Translations under genes and position numbers: made by a program | Part shown: piece by piece, positions 23,159 to 32,840 of the stretch | Numbering within the stretch: the first letter of the stretch is position 1 | How the letters are laid out: each line of letters opens with the position of its first letter | NCBI GenBank assembly: GCA_030789695.1 | Contig: CM061136.1 | Location: forward strand, 137,652,448-137,716,447 | Source: Scilla litardierei | Lineage: Eukaryota; Streptophyta; Magnoliopsida; Asparagales; Asparagaceae | DNA: 64,000 nt | Direction of reading: 5' to 3' | The notes under the pieces: model-generated | Databases searched by the model: none | Told to the model about the DNA's origin: nothing | What the model saw: only the letters and a program-made list of their open reading frames with translations

Positions 23159-23163
23159 CATGC
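23159..23163. repeat. C1 target-site duplication, right (CATGC)
   Basis: Second copy of CATGC; element A sequence resumes in frame at 23164. Confidence 0.95.
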
Positions 23164-23594
23164 CTTACCACGAGGATCTTGACTACATGGACCTCCTTGA
23201 TGAGGTAATTGAGGAGGCGATCCCCCACTCGATTGGCGCTCTTTTCGATGAGGATTTCGAGGAAGGCCCGGATTTAGGCCGAGATGAGAAGATAGATGAT
23301 TCCCCCGACCTCTCCGCTGAAAATGATGAAGGCGACGCTGATGTCGCAAGGATTCGAGAGCTCTGCAAGCTCTCGAAATTGAAGTCTCCGAAGAAAGCTC
23401 CGCCGATACGGAAATCGGCATCACCGGTGAAGCCGTTGACCGGAGCAAACGCTAGCTTGGGGGAGCCTCCCCCCAACACTATTCGAGACGGGAGACCACC
23501 GAGGGAGAACACGCTGCCGCAACTTCCGAATCCAAGCGTTCTCCCCGGAAAGTTTGATGGGTGCATCTCATATGCACCAAACATCCCGCATTAA
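23164..23594 (+). pseudogene. Element A gag-protease ORF, part 2
   Basis: Restores the frame of part 1 once a single CATGC is counted, and runs for 143 codons to TAA at 23592-23594. It is acidic near the start (YMDLLDEVIEEA, DEDFEEGPD), then Pro/Lys-rich. Full Athila relatives would continue into reverse transcriptase here. Instead the ORF ends and the block GCGCTTGTCGGGAGGCAACC (23631-23650) follows, which marks the point where pol was deleted. Confidence 0.85.
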
Positions 23595-23922
23595 TTGAAA
23601 ATCATAGGGGGTCGAGCTCACAACCTTAAACGAGCGCTTGTCGGGAGGCAACCCGATGGTTATTGCTTTATTTTCACTTTTCTTTTATTTTTGTTTTGGA
23701 ATTTTTTAGTGTTTTGAGTCGTTCGCCTAAAAATCTTGTGATAAACGGTCCTATTTTTCCTGACAGGAGAGGGGAATGAGGTACCCATCATTAGGAGGAT
23801 GCACGAGGCGACGAGGAGTGCCCCAGGAAGGTGCTCGATGCTTAGGAGGAAGATGAAATCGATTGGAGGAAGAAAGACGGACTTTAGAGCCCAAACAAAG
23901 ACAAACAGCAGAAAACAAGGCT
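23595..23922. other. Element A inter-ORF spacer
   Basis: Post-pol type sequence (GGGAGGCAACCCGATGG) followed by non-coding DNA. No ORF of note. Confidence 0.6.
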
Positions 23923-24250
23923 CACTCGGCCGAGCATACTAGTCACTCGGCCGAGCACAAAAGTTCGTCCGGCCGAGCCGCTCACGAACGAGGAAAGTCT
24001 GCTGTACCCAACTCTCTGTTTATTTTTCTTGATTTCAGTATAACTGCTACTCGGCCGAGTATATATATTCACTCGGCCGAGTAAAACGGATACGCTCCTA
24101 GGGCGAGTCTTGCCGAGTAGCTTGAGCCACTCGGCCGAATGGACTTACTCCACTCGGCCGAGGCTGGCAAGGCCACTCGGCCGAAGCGTAAGCGGGTAGG
24201 GATTTTCCATTGATCTCGCTCGGCCGAGTGACCCAGTCACTCGGCCGAGT
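23923..24250. promoter_or_regulatory. Internal CTCGGCCGAG array of element A
   Basis: Eight or more copies of the same ACTCGGCCGAGT palindrome as in the LTRs. It lies outside the LTRs and directly upstream of a TATA box and the env-like ORF. Confidence 0.75.
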
Positions 24251-24262
24251 CGTAACTTTTCC

Positions 24263-24270
24263 TATAAAAG
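24263..24270 (+). promoter_or_regulatory. Putative internal TATA box of element A
   Basis: TATAAAAG, 12 bp after the last palindrome and about 540 bp before the env-like ATG. A possible leader intron runs from about 24463 (GTATCGCT) to 24625 (CATGCGCAG). Function as a promoter is inference. Confidence 0.55.
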
Positions 24271-24804
24271 GGGGCGGGGTCGGGCTCGTTTTTCGAAACG
24301 ACACAAACCGCAGCGCCCCGACCCTTCAGCTCCCTCGCCCGAACCCTTCGCCCGCTCGCCCGACCGTCGTCGCCACGCCGCCGCTCGGGCAGCCACTGTC
24401 GGCCGAGCTGCCGCCGCTCCTCGCCCGAGTCGTCACCGGCGGCCACGTCTTCGGCCACCTCCGGTATCGCTTATTTAGCCTATTTCTCCTCTTTTTGTGT
24501 ATTTTTCGAGGATCCATGTGCTTAATGAACCCCAAACCCAAATTAATTTCTATTTCTATCTGTTATACCCCTAATGCCCCGTACGTTTTTAATATTACTC
24601 GCTGATATCTCCATTTCATGCGCAGGTTATTTTTGGGAGCTTAGGGGAGCCCAGGGAGCTTCCAGGGACTGATTTGGGCTTCGCGGAGGCGTTGTCTTCG
24701 CACGCTTCCATTGCTTTGCACTCGCGGCGTGTCGTGGTATACTCTCTCCTTTATTTTGCACACGCCGCACTTTTCACGCTTTTTGGCGCGCGCTCGGGGC
24801 CCAT

Positions 24805-24936
24805 ATGCCGCCCCGGACACGACCGAGGTCGAGGAGAGCTTCCGCCAAGCAGAAGCGGTCGGATGATGCCGGCCCCTCCCACGAGTTGGAGGACTCTCCT
24901 CCGCCTTCTCCCACACACCACGTCCACCCAGCATAG
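24805..24936 (+). pseudogene. Element A env-like ORF, part 1
   Basis: ATG 24805 opens a basic, then Ser/Pro-rich N-terminus (MPPRTRPRSRR, SDDAGPSHELEDSPP). The 44th codon is TAG, formed by the CATAG target of the S1 insertion; the flanking CAG-rich context suggests it was CAG before a C-to-T change. The frame resumes at 37173 after S1. Confidence 0.75.
24932..24936. repeat. S1 target-site duplication, left (CATAG)
   Basis: CATAG before TGTTGAATAT; matched at 37168-37172. Confidence 0.95.
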
Positions 24937-25360
24937 TGTTGAATATTGGACTCCCCGGATTTGGTTTTGGATGATGAGCAAACATAAATAATTCATGAAC
25001 TAACAATTTGTGAGCGCAGTATTGGAGATCGTCGCCAATTTCACGAGAATATTTAAAGCGACATCTCAACACTTCCAAAAGCTCGTATTCAAGCCTAAAG
25101 CTTCGTTGAAGCTCATGCAACGCTTTGGAAATAATGAAGATTCAATCGAAGCTCTCAAAGACCATTTATTAAGGTTTTATTTATAGTCTTTTAGTTTCGA
25201 TTGATAGAATGTTAAGCCTTGAGTATATCTTACGTTTCTATCTTCATTTCGCTCATTTCGTAGCTCTAGGATTCTTGCACAAGTTCACTCTAATTTCCTC
25301 GAAGCGTCGCGCTTCGATTCGGACCTTGTTGTGCATGTTAGTTGGTACAAGAACAAGTAC

Positions 25361-25832
25361 TGACCGACTAGATGGAGATCTAGTCGGTCGGCCACTGTTC
25401 TTGGACCGACTAGTTTCAGTCAGTTAAATCTTTGTTCTTTACTGTTTACAGTTAGTCGGTCTACGTTGACTCACCGACCGACTAGTCTGTGAACTAGTCG
25501 GTCAGTGATGCTTCTTTGACCGACTAGTTGTGATTTACTGTACATGCCAAATTTCTCCTAAGCTACTGTTTTCCGTTAGTCGGTCTAAGAACGTTTGATG
25601 ACCGACTAGTTGACAATCTAGTCGGTCAACTTTTGTTCTTGGACCGACTAAGTCAACTTGCCTTCAGACTATGTTGTTTTGCCTCTTAGTCGGTCAGACA
25701 GTGTTCTTGGACCGACTAGTTTTCTAGGTCTGAAATTCTATCTCTTCTCTGTTGTGCTCTTAGTCGGTCCATGCTTTGTGACTGACCGACTAGTTGATGA
25801 ACTAGTCGGTCAGTGTTTGTTCTTTGACCGAC
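25361..25832. promoter_or_regulatory. GACCGACTAG/CTAGTCGGTC hairpin array in S1 5' LTR
   Basis: Units of the form GACCGACTAG-(6 to 8 nt)-CTAGTCGGTC, four or so complete, with further half-units between. The stem is constant and the loop varies. The array ends about 60 bp before the TATA box. The 3' LTR copy is at 35892-36363. Confidence 0.85.
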
Positions 25833-25889
25833 TAATTCTCTCAGATTTCTTTCCGTTGGAGATTGACCTAACTTATGTTTTTGGGTTCC

Positions 25890-25897
25890 TATAAATA
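25890..25897 (+). promoter_or_regulatory. TATA box of S1 5' LTR
   Basis: TATAAATA inside GGTTCCTATAAATAGGAACC, itself a palindrome. The 3' copy is at 36421-36428. Confidence 0.85.
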
Positions 25898-26638
25898 GGA
25901 ACCTAGGTCATTTCTATCTTAAATAGAGCTGCCATTAAGAGATTCATTGAGCCCTAAAGAGATAGCTATTCTCCCTCAAATCTAAAGCTCTCTTCCTCAC
26001 AAGAAACCCATTCTCTCTCATTTCTAGATCTAGAGAGAAGCTTGTTCTTGGTGAGCTCTTCAAGCTATTGCTTGAACCAAGTCTCCAACTCTTCCCTAGG
26101 CACCCATTGCTGCTCATATCCTTGGTGCTAGGGCTTGGTGACTTCATCTTCCTCAAATCCTTCATTCAACCTATTGGGTAAGAAAAACTCAAGGTATAGG
26201 ATTTTGTGGTAAGAGTATTTATTTCATTTAAACTCTTTATATTGCTTGTTGGCTCTCTCGGTTGTGAGAGAAGTTTGTGATCCCGGGTTGTGGGATTCAC
26301 TTTGCCATTGCATGTATGATTTGATCTTGTGAAGGTTTTTCACAAGATATTCATAGTGGAAATCTTGAGTTAGGGTTTCTAACTCAAGTATCCGGAGGGG
26401 ATCCGGGTGGTTGGGACGTAGGATCACCGGGAACAAGTCGGGGAGACTTGGGTGGATCCGAACCCATTAACATCGTTTGTTAGCTTTGGTAATTTCATTG
26501 TTGTCATTCAATTTAAGCTTCCGCAAATTGATTTGGTAGTTGTTTGCAATTTAATTTGGAATTATACGCCTTATTATTTTAAAGTACTATTCACCCCCCC
26601 CTCTAGTACTTGTGCAGTAGCTGGTAGGGCATTACATT

Positions 26639-26650
26639 TGGTATCAGAGC
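26639..26650 (+). other. S1 primer binding site (initiator tRNA-Met)
   Basis: TGGTATCAGAGC, two bases after the LTR. Confidence 0.95.
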
Positions 26651-26663
26651 CAGATTCTCAGCT

Positions 26664-28904
26664 ATGTCTGCCAACGACAACAAGACCGTGCGTCCACCTT
26701 CCAACTATGACACCTTCAGGAACCGTGAAGGAGCATCTTCCGTGATGGAAGGACATTCCTCTACGAGGCCTCCATTCTTCAACGGTACCAACTACGGGTA
26801 CTGGAAGTGTCGGATGGAAACCTTCCTCCGAAGTGCATCTTTATGGAGAACTACAATGAAGGAGTATATTGAACCCGAAGAAGAAGATTTTGAGAAATGG
26901 ACTACCGCGGAGGTCGCCGCGGAGGTAAGCAATGCCAAGGCAATGAACGCCTTGCAATGTGCATTGGAGCCCGAGGATTTCAATAAGATATGCACATGTA
27001 AGAGTGCATATCAAATTTGGAACTCCCTCCTCATTCTACACGAAGGGACGAGTAGGGTAAGAGACTCTAAACTCGTAGTCGTAACCAAAGATTACGAAAT
27101 GTTTCATATGCAACAGGGCGAGAAGATGAAAGAATATTACGCTCGTTTCGTTGACATAATAAACGAGTTAGAGGCCCTCGGCAAAATCCACACTCAGAAG
27201 GAGAAGTGCTTAAAGCTTATTGAAGGACTTCCCTCTTCTTGGGAAAAACGTACCTTCGCCATCGAGGAAGGTAATGACATGGACAAATATACCGTAGTTC
27301 AACTAATGGGTACTTTGATGTCATATGAGGTACGCAAAGATAGCAAGGTGAAGCTACAAGAAAAGATGAAGTCATATTTGAACCTAGATGCGCCTAAGAA
27401 AAAGGCGATTGCATTCAAGGCGGCTTCATCCACCTCTACCGATGATGAGAACTCGGAAGAAGAAATGGACATGGAATCCATTGCACTCATGGCAAAGAAG
27501 TTCAATCGCTTCTTCCGAAAGGGTAACTTCAAACACAAATCTAAGTTTACATCTACTAACGCCTCTCCACCTTTGTGCTTTAAATGCAATAAGCCAGGAC
27601 ACATCAAAGCGGATTGTCCTCAAAACAAGCAAAAGGAGAAGTGGAAGGCGCCAAAGTATGACAAGTCCAAGAAGTACACGAAAGGAAACAAGAAGGGACT
27701 TGTCGGAGCTACCTTCACCGACTCCGAGGATTCCTCAAGCGGAGAGTCGGACGATGAGCACGTGGAGCAAGCACACATGTGTTTCATGGCAAGAGAGGAG
27801 CACGATCAAGGATCCTCCTCTTCCGATGATAGTGATGAAGAAAGCGATGAGGTAACGATGGATGATCTTAGGGATGCTAACACTCAACTTTGGTCAAAAT
27901 ATACTAAGTTAGTAAATAGATATACTAAGGTAAAAGATGACCTAGCTAGCATTCAAACATCGCCTAAGACTATCATCACCAACAACGACACCGTTGTTGA
28001 AGAGTTAAGAAATGAGATAGTGAATCTCAAATCTAAACTTGAACATGTTAGCATTGAGGATGCGGAAGAACATGAGATAGCGGATTTAACTTCTCAAAAC
28101 TCGACTTTGAGTATTGAGAACGAGAATCTTAAATCTCGTGTTTATGTGCTCACTTCGCAAATATCCACTTTGGATACTTCCTTGCGTTCTCTCAAAGAGA
28201 AATATGAGGACACATTGGGCCGAATCAACAAATTCAACAAGGGTAAAGGCCATTTGGATAATATCCTAAAAGATTTACTTCCGGCCAAACACCACATTGG
28301 CTTGGGGTATATGATGGGAAATTCTTCCAAGTCGGTCACTACCTTTGTTAGGCCAACTTCCGAAGTCTCAACGAGTGGGAGCAAACACTCTATTGGTAGT
28401 TCATCTACCAATGGTGCTTCCACCTCGTCCACACCCTCTTTCGGAAAGAAACCCACATTGGGTGGACCTCCAAGGAAGGGGCATGCTTATATGTACACCA
28501 ATTCCATGCCACGTAGGAACACACGTCCTACTCCACCGTCTCACACTTATGATGATTTTTATGCAACACATTCCCGGGCACGTGCACACCAAGTGAGACA
28601 CCCTCACGCACGTATTCCCACACATGCATATGTACACCCACCTCATCATATGAATAATTCTCGTCGTGCACCATTCCATCATGTCCCGTATGCCTATCCA
28701 CAACATGCATCACGTAGAAATCAACGTCGCATGCATGCACCCAATAGGATGATGGCTCCCAAAGTTTTCACGATTTGGAGCCCAAAGGACACAAGCATGG
28801 ACGAAAAACAAATATATATGAATGCATATTTTTCGGATGTCGTGCATAGTAAGAATTATGTGGGGAAGACTAAGTCCACTTGGACTTGGCTTCCAAAGGT
28901 CTAA
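26664..28904 (+). CDS. gag: S1 Gag (long Sirevirus type)
   Basis: 746 codons from ATG 26664, the first ATG after the primer site. The copia-type gag domain (UBN2) covers about residues 35-225, with FNGTNYGYWKCRMETFLRS and LIEGLPSSWEKRTF. One zinc knuckle, CFKCNKPGHIKADC, begins at residue 305 and would bind the genomic RNA. An acidic Ser/Asp stretch follows, then a coiled-coil-like region (about 410-530) and a His/Arg-rich C-terminal tail. This long C-terminal extension is typical of Sireviruses. Gag forms the virus-like particle in the cytoplasm. The stop TAA (28902-28904) lies in the pol reading frame, inside a putative 60-nt intron. Confidence 0.95.
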   Translation: MSANDNKTVRPPSNYDTFRNREGASSVMEGHSSTRPPFFNGTNYGYWKCRMETFLRSASLWRTTMKEYIEPEEEDFEKWTTAEVAAEVSNAKAMNALQCALEPEDFNKICTCKSAYQIWNSLLILHEGTSRVRDSKLVVVTKDYEMFHMQQGEKMKEYYARFVDIINELEALGKIHTQKEKCLKLIEGLPSSWEKRTFAIEEGNDMDKYTVVQLMGTLMSYEVRKDSKVKLQEKMKSYLNLDAPKKKAIAFKAASSTSTDDENSEEEMDMESIALMAKKFNRFFRKGNFKHKSKFTSTNASPPLCFKCNKPGHIKADCPQNKQKEKWKAPKYDKSKKYTKGNKKGLVGATFTDSEDSSSGESDDEHVEQAHMCFMAREEHDQGSSSSDDSDEESDEVTMDDLRDANTQLWSKYTKLVNRYTKVKDDLASIQTSPKTIITNNDTVVEELRNEIVNLKSKLEHVSIEDAEEHEIADLTSQNSTLSIENENLKSRVYVLTSQISTLDTSLRSLKEKYEDTLGRINKFNKGKGHLDNILKDLLPAKHHIGLGYMMGNSSKSVTTFVRPTSEVSTSGSKHSIGSSSTNGASTSSTPSFGKKPTLGGPPRKGHAYMYTNSMPRRNTRPTPPSHTYDDFYATHSRARAHQVRHPHARIPTHAYVHPPHHMNNSRRAPFHHVPYAYPQHASRRNQRRMHAPNRMMAPKVFTIWSPKDTSMDEKQIYMNAYFSDVVHSKNYVGKTKSTWTWLPKV

Positions 28905-28958
28905 TCCCTTGGACCCAATGACCTTGGGTACCATGATATGAAACTTATCTATCTTTAG
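28899..28958 (+). other. Putative 60-nt gag/pol intron with two stop codons
   Basis: Begins GTCTAATCCC after CCAAAG and ends CTATCTTTAG before GTACTC. Its length is 60 nt, a multiple of three. In the shared gag-pol frame it contains TAA (28902) and TAG (28956-28958). Retained, it ends Gag; removed, it joins Gag to Pol in frame. The alternative is stop-codon readthrough, but two stops would have to be passed. Confidence 0.5.
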
Positions 28959-31900
28959 GTACTCAAGGAAAAGAAAAAGAAAAGGAGCAACAAGTTTAAA
29001 TTTAGCTCCAAAGGGAATTGGATACTCGATAGCGGGTGCTCCAAACACATGACGGGTGACGCTCGATTGCTCTCCGGAGTGGTTCCCATTGTGAATGGAA
29101 ACCGCGTCGTATTTGGAGGCAACGAGAGCGGAACCGTCATAGGTGTTGGTAATGTCGGTAACCCTTCTAAACCATTAATTAGTGATGTGTATCTTGTTAG
29201 TGGTTTAAATCATAATCTTATTTCAATAAGTCAACTTTGTGACAAAGGTTACAAAGTTAGCTTTGCGAAAGGATTGTGTCATATTTTAAGAAAGGATAAT
29301 GAAAAATTATTATTTTCCGGAACTCGTCGTAAAGACATTTATATTTTGGATCTTCCTAAGTCATATGAACAATGTCTCGTTGCCAACACAAGTGAACAAC
29401 ACTTATGGCATCGACGCTTTGGACATGTGAACTTTGGAACACTATATAAGCTTTCAAAATTGAATTCTATTAAAGGTTTTCCGAAGCTTGTTTTTGAAAA
29501 GAAAAGTTTTTGTGATTGTTGTCAACGCGGCAAGCTTCCTAGATCTTCATTTAAACCTAAGAAAAGCATCTCTACAAAACGGCCACTAGAGCTATTACAT
29601 CTAGATTTATTTGGGCCAACTAGAGTAGCTTCCTTAGGAAATGCAAGGTATGGACTTGTCATCGTAGATGACTATTCAAGATTTACTTGGGTATTTTTCT
29701 TGTGCAATAAAAATGAAGCTTTTGAAAACTTCACAATTTTTGTTAAGAAAGTACAAAATCTCTTAGGAACCACCATTGTCACTATTCGTAGTGATCATGG
29801 AGGTGAATTTGAGAATGAGTCTTTTGAGACATTTTGTGATGAAGTTGGTATTACTCACACCTTCTCTTTCCCTCGTGCACCGCCTCAAAATGGTGTAGTT
29901 GAGAGAAAGAATAGGACGCTAGTGGAGTGTGCTCGCACTATGCTTGATGATAGCCAACTTGGCCATCAATTTTGGGCGGAAGCGGTACACACCGCTTGCT
30001 ATGTGTTTAATAGAATACTTTTGAGGCCCGGCACTAAACAAACTTGTTATGAATTGTTGTTTGGTAGGTTGCCTCAAGTTAAACATTTTCGTGTTTTTGG
30101 TTCGAAATGTTTTATTAAGAACACATATGGTAGTTTGGACAAATTCGATCCGAGATCCGATGAGGGGATTTTTGTGGGATATTCTTCGCGTAGCAAAGCC
30201 TACCGGATATTCAACAAACGAACCTCGACGATCGAGGAATCGCTTCATGTCTCATTTAATGAAGGATTTGTTCCAACTAGAATTTCAAATGATAATGATT
30301 CTATGGATGTTTTATGTGATTCATTTGATAATTCTAAGTCTATTGATTCTATTGAGACTAACCCGACTAATGAAGTTGTTGAGAATGTTCCAAGTGATCA
30401 AGGTATTCCCAAGCGACTTCATGTCATTCGCGACCATCCCCATGAGCAAGTAATTGGCAATATTCAAGATAGTGTCAAGACAAGATCGCAAGTTCACCAC
30501 TTCGCCAATTGTGCCTTTGCCTCATCAATAGAGCCAAAGAATATAGTTGAAGCATGCGAAGATAGTGCTTGGATACTTGCCATGGAGGAGGAGCTCATTC
30601 AATTCGAGAGGAATGAAGTGTGGGAGCTTGTTCCATTGCCTTCGAAGAACCACACCGTCATAGGGACAAAGTGGATTTTCAAGAACAAAACCGACGAAAA
30701 CCAAGTCGTCGTCCGGAACAAAGCTCGGTTAGTAGCTCAAGGCTATCGACAAGAGGAAGGTATTGATTTCAAAGAATCCTTCGCTCCGGTAGCTAGATTA
30801 GAATCAATTAGATTACTTTTGTCTTTTGCATGCCATAAGAATTTTAAATTATTTCAAATGGATGTTAAAAGTGCATTTTTAAACGGAGATGTCGTTGAGG
30901 AAGTTTACGTTTCTCAACCTCCGGGCTTCATAAATGAAAAATTTCCAAATCACGTTTTTAAACTAAAGAAAGCTCTTTATGGTTTGAGACAAGCTCCTCG
31001 AGCTTGGTATGATCGCCTAAAGAATTTTCTTTTGGATTTGCATTTTAAAATGGGCGAAGCCGATTCAACTCTTTTTGTTAAGCATGCGAATAATGATATT
31101 TTATTAGTTCAAATTTATGTTGATGATATCATTTTCGGTGCTACTAACTTCACTCTTTGTGAAGAGTTTTCTAATGTTATGAAGGAACAATTTGAGATGA
31201 GCCACATGGGCGAACTCAAATATTTCTTAGGACTCCAAATTCGCCAAATGAACGATGCAATCTTCATCCACCAAACGAAGTACACGGTGGAGTTGCTAAA
31301 GCGATTTGGAATGGAGAATACCTCCGGGAAAAAGACTCCAATGAGCACGACTACGCATCTTGACAAGGATACGGGCGGTAAGGATGTAGACATTCGTTTA
31401 TATCGAGGTATGATTGGTAGTTTGCTTTATCTTACCGCAAGTAGGCCCGATATTATGTTTGCCGTATGTATATGTGCTCGTTATCAGTCTCAACCTAAGG
31501 AGTCTCACTTAGTAGCGGTAAAGCGTATTTTCCGCTATCTAAGTTACACTTTAGATTTTGGATTACTTTATCCGAGATCTAGCACATATGAGTTAATCTC
31601 ATATAGTGATGCCGATTATGCGGGATGCAAATCCGACAGGAAAAGTACTAGTGGCACTTGCCATTTTATAGGAAATTCTCTTGTCTCTTGGTTTTCCAAG
31701 AAGCAAAATTCCGTATCACTTTCAACCACCGAGGCGGAATATATTGCCGCCGGTGCCGCGTGTGCTCAAGTTCTTTGGATGAGACACACTCTTAAAGACT
31801 TTGGTATAAATTGTGATACTTGCCCTATCATGGTTGACAACCAAAGTGCAATATGTCTTTCCAAGAACCCGGTACATCATTCCCGTTCGAAACACATAGA

Positions 31901-32066
31901 TGTCCGCCACCACTTTTTAGATGACCATGTTGCTAAAAAGGACATCATTCTAGTGTACGTTGAAACCCAAAAGCAAATCGCCGATATTTTCACGAAACCC
32001 CTAAAGGAGGACTCCTTTGTGAGGTTGCGTCGAGAATTGGGGATTATGGGTGAATCCGAAATATAG
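28959..32066 (+). CDS. pol: S1 Pol (protease, integrase, reverse transcriptase, RNase H)
   Basis: Open from 28959 to the TAG stop at 32064-32066, in the same frame as gag; the first ATG is at 29049, after the protease active site, so it is probably made as a Gag-Pol fusion. Order: a Lys-rich linker, protease with [13 protein letters not shown] (Asp at 29028-29030), GAG-pre-integrase ([12 protein letters not shown]), a Cys pair (CDCCQRGK), integrase ([26 protein letters not shown]), reverse transcriptase with [20 protein letters not shown] and YVDD at 31116-31127, and RNase H ([22 protein letters not shown]). No frameshift or lost catalytic residue was seen. It copies RNA into cDNA in the particle and integrates it in the nucleus. 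Confidence 0.96.
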   Translation, partial: VLKEKKKKRSNKFKFSSKGNWILDSGCSKHMTGDARLLSGVVPIVNGNRVVFGGNESGTVIGVGNVGNPSKPLISDVYLVSGLNHNLISISQLCDKGYKVSFAKGLCHILRKDNEKLLFSGTRRKDIYILDLPKSYEQCLVANTSEQHLWHRRFGHVNFGTLYKLSKLNSIKGFPKLVFEKKSFCDCCQRGKLPRSSFKPKKSISTKRPLELLHLDLFGPTRVASLGNARYGLVIVDDYSRFTWVFFLCNKNEAFENFTIFVKKVQNLLGTTIVTIRSDHGGEFENESFETFCDEVGITHTFSFPRAPPQNGVVERKNRTLVECARTMLDDSQLGHQFWAEAVHTACYVFNRILLRPGTKQTCYELLFGRLPQVKHFRVFGSKCFIKNTYGSLDKFDPRSDEGIFVGYSSRSKAYRIFNKRTSTIEESLHVSFNEGFVPTRISNDNDSMDVLCDSFDNSKSIDSIETNPTNEVVENVPSDQGIPKRLHVIRDHPHEQVIGNIQDSVKTRSQVHHFANCAFASSIEPKNIVEACEDSAWILAMEEELIQFERNEVWELVPLPSKNHTVIGTKWIFKNKTDENQVVVRNKARLVAQGYRQEEGIDFKESFAPVARLESIRLLLSFACHKNFKLFQMDVKSAFLNGDVVEEVYVSQPPGFINEKFPNHVFKLKKALYGLRQAPRAWYDRLKNFLLDLHFKMGEADSTLFVKHANNDILLVQIYVDDIIFGATNFTLCEEFSNVMKEQFEMSHMGELKYFLGLQIRQMNDAIFIHQTKYTVELLKRFGMENTSGKKTPMSTTTHLDKDTGGKDVDIRLYRGMIGSLLYLTASRPDIMFAVCICARYQSQPKESHLVAVKRIFRYLSYTLDFGLLYPRSSTYELISYSDADYAGCKSDRKSTSGTCHFIGNSLVSWFSKKQNSVSLSTTEAEYIAAGAACAQVLWMRHTLKDFGINCDTCPIMVDNQSAICLSKNPVHHSRSKHIDVRHHFLDDHVAKKDIILVYVETQKQIADIFTKPLKEDSFVRLRRELGIMGESEI

Positions 32067-32310
32067 GATTCATGTTTCATTCAATAATTTTGCATGCTAT
32101 TATTCTTGACAATATCTCATTCATGCTAGAATTATTGGATTTTTCGGGAATTTTAAGTGATATCTTAATTTTTCGTTCGATTTGTGCGTAATCGTCAAAT
32201 TTCTGTTTTTCGATGTTTAATGGGATAGTTTAGATGTCCATTGAGAGTTTTGAGATTTATCATCCAAGCGTATGATGGAGAGAACTTGATTTTCAAGTTT
32301 TTGACTCTTT
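32067..32310. other. S1 pol/env spacer
   Basis: Non-coding, AT-rich. Confidence 0.6.
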
Positions 32311-32500
32311 AGTCGGTTCATGTTCAGTGACCGACCGACTAGATTGAGATCTAGTCGGTCAGTGCTTGAACGCAGACCGACTAAATCTTGTCAGTCTTCT
32401 TGGATTCAGCCACTGTTTGCACCTAGTCGGTTCAAGCTCATTGACCGACCGACTAGATCGTGATCTAGTCGGTCAGTGCTTGAACTGTGACCGACTAGTT
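32311..32500. promoter_or_regulatory. Second GACCGACTAG hairpin array of S1, before env-like ORF
   Basis: Two complete GACCGACTAG-(8 nt)-CTAGTCGGTC units and several half-units, the same motif as in the LTR array, about 340 bp before the env-like ATG. No convincing TATA box follows; a possible leader intron starts at CTAGGGTAAACC (about 32689). Confidence 0.7.
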
Positions 32501-32840
32501 GTGCCAGGGGCTGTTTGGTCATTTGGGAAATCGACCGACTTAAACTCGATTTAATCGATCGATTTCCATTCTAATCGATCGAAAACTCTTTCTCCTCCGC
32601 TCAAAACCCCGACCCTTCCCCTTCCGATCGACTTCCGGCCTATTTCCGACCATCCCCGCCGTCGCCGGCCGTCGCTCTTCCTCCTAGGGTAAACCTACCT
32701 CCTCCCTCTCCTCTCTAGGGTTTTGTTTTCTGCTCTAGGGTTAGGTTTCTCTAGGGTTTCAAATTTCTAAATTTCTAGGGTTTCGGATTTCTAGGGTTGT
32801 GCTAGGATTCGTTGATTTGATCTCGTGTCTTGCTTCGACT

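Larger units (their letters stand above)
24937..26636 (+). repeat. S1 5' LTR
   Basis: 1,700 bp. A palindrome array occupies 25361-25832, TATA is at 25890, and a leader-like region follows. Confidence 0.96.

Noticed and set aside
25361..25832. CRISPR-like repeat pattern in the Sirevirus LTR
   Set aside because: Repeats are palindromic, irregularly spaced and inside an LTR of a plant element; no cas genes.
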